The translations under genes and the position numbers were made by a program. Positions 6,235 to 6,446 of a stretch of DNA of 6,446 nt are shown piece by piece. Below the pieces are notes generated by a model, which saw nothing but the letters and a program-made list of their open reading frames with translations, was not told the origin of the DNA and searched no databases. The DNA is from Clostridia bacterium (GTDB lineage Bacteria > Bacillota > Clostridia > Christensenellales > Aristaeellaceae). The stretch lies in the NCBI GenBank assembly GCA_017412445.1, contig JAFPYA010000115.1, forward strand, positions 1-6,446, in the 5' to 3' direction. Every line of letters begins with the position of its first letter. The first letter of the stretch is position 1.

Positions 6235-6263
6235 TTGACAGGCCTGCCATTTTGTGATACGAT
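6235..6263 (+). promoter_or_regulatory. Extended -10 promoter of the last gene
   Basis: A perfect TTGACA (6235-6240) is followed after 17 bases by TACGAT (6258-6263), which is preceded by TGA (6255-6257) as in extended -10 promoters. Transcription should begin near 6270, leaving a leader of about 70 bases before the ATG at 6339. Confidence 0.8.
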
Positions 6264-6286
6264 ACCGGCACTGACACAGGAAAATG

Positions 6287-6314
6287 TTGACGCGCAGTTA
6301 GCGTGCGGCGTCAA
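6287..6314 (+). promoter_or_regulatory. Leader hairpin or operator palindrome before the last gene
   Basis: TTGACG-CGCA (6287-6296) pairs with TGCG-(G)-CGTCAA (6304-6314): ten base pairs with one bulged G and a 7-base loop. It lies about 17 bases after the expected transcription start and 10 bases before the GGGAGG ribosome binding site. The outer TTGACGC/GCGTCAA arms form a 7-bp inverted repeat that could equally be a DNA operator. No T run follows, so it is not a terminator. Confidence 0.55.
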
Positions 6315-6338
6315 AGCAGTTAAAGGGAGGTTGTCATA

Positions 6339-6446
6339 ATGTCAAAGCAATGGCCGCTGGACACCGCCGTGTCCTTCGATCCATATTACGGCGAGCCCGA
6401 TCGTGACGGCAATCAGGGTTATGAGATACTGCCGGAAGGCCGTGTG
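6339..6446 (+). CDS. Unrecognised gene, N-terminal 36 codons only
   Basis: The frame runs open from ATG 6339 to the window end and has GGGAGG (6325-6330) eight bases upstream and a strong promoter, so it is very likely a true gene start. The visible protein begins MSKQWPLDTAVSFDPYYGE and continues through DGNQGYEILPEGRV. It is polar and aromatic, with no signal peptide or membrane segment, so a cytoplasmic protein is likely. I do not recognise the family from these 36 residues. Confidence 0.75.
   Translation, partial: MSKQWPLDTAVSFDPYYGEPDRDGNQGYEILPEGRV

Larger units (their letters stand above)
6109..6338. other. Intergenic region upstream of the last gene
   Basis: These 230 bases contain no convincing gene. 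They hold a possible weak terminator near 6194-6212, an extended -10 promoter at 6235-6263, a leader hairpin at 6287-6314 and a ribosome binding site at 6325-6330. The part 6109-6193 shows nothing I can name apart from an AGGAGA-like stretch near 6153 with no usable start codon after it. Confidence 0.6.

Noticed and set aside
6150..6238. A short leader-peptide frame starting at TTG 6179 and ending inside the -35 box
   Set aside because: The AGGAGA stretch is more than 20 bases from the TTG, the peptide is only about 20 residues, and it ends before the promoter of the gene it would control.
5895..6257. Plus-strand frame overlapping the end of the flavodoxin-fold gene and running into the intergenic region
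   Set aside because: Arg/Ser/Gly-rich translation typical of an out-of-frame reading of GC-rich DNA, with no ribosome binding site. Its downstream part crosses a strong promoter.

Overview
The window reads as ordinary chromosomal DNA of a GC-rich member of the Firmicutes, most likely an uncultured gut-type clostridium. This is an inference from several things: strong AGGAGG-type ribosome binding sites, near-perfect TTGACA/TATAAT promoters, a fused alpha/beta 2-oxoacid dehydrogenase E1, a secreted bacterial SH3 protein and a stand-alone cytoplasmic beta-propeller glycosidase. I see no mobile element, CRISPR array, tRNA, rRNA or phage gene.

Layout. (1) Positions 2-2448, plus strand: the 3' part of a fused E1 alpha/beta subunit of a lipoate-dependent 2-oxoacid dehydrogenase, followed with a TGATG overlap by a lipoate-protein ligase. 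These are the end of an operon for a pyruvate/acetoin/branched-chain type complex, and the ligase would attach lipoate to its E2. A strong GC-rich hairpin terminator (2497-2540) closes it and may also stop the convergent gene. (2) Positions 2562-4252, minus strand: a small exported protein with a C-terminal SH3 domain, and upstream of it a five-bladed beta-propeller glycoside hydrolase. Each has its own promoter close to the sigma-A consensus. (3) Positions 4253-4504: a divergent promoter region between the glycosidase and an aldo/keto reductase. (4) Positions 4505-6108, plus strand: a YdhF-like aldo/keto reductase followed by a small flavodoxin-fold NAD(P)H oxidoreductase, probably one redox operon with a hairpin between the genes. 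(5) Positions 6109-6446: a 230-base gap with a possible weak terminator, an extended -10 promoter and a leader hairpin, then the first 36 codons of an unrecognised gene cut by the window edge.

How the genes work together: E1 and the lipoate ligase belong to one pathway. The rest look like independent small units (sugar hydrolysis, an envelope protein, redox enzymes). I do not find a convincing new multi-gene system. The best leads are a CxxC pair beside the catalytic lysine of the lipoate ligase, the leader hairpin before the last gene, the unassigned N-terminal domain of the SH3 protein and the unplaced glycosidase family.
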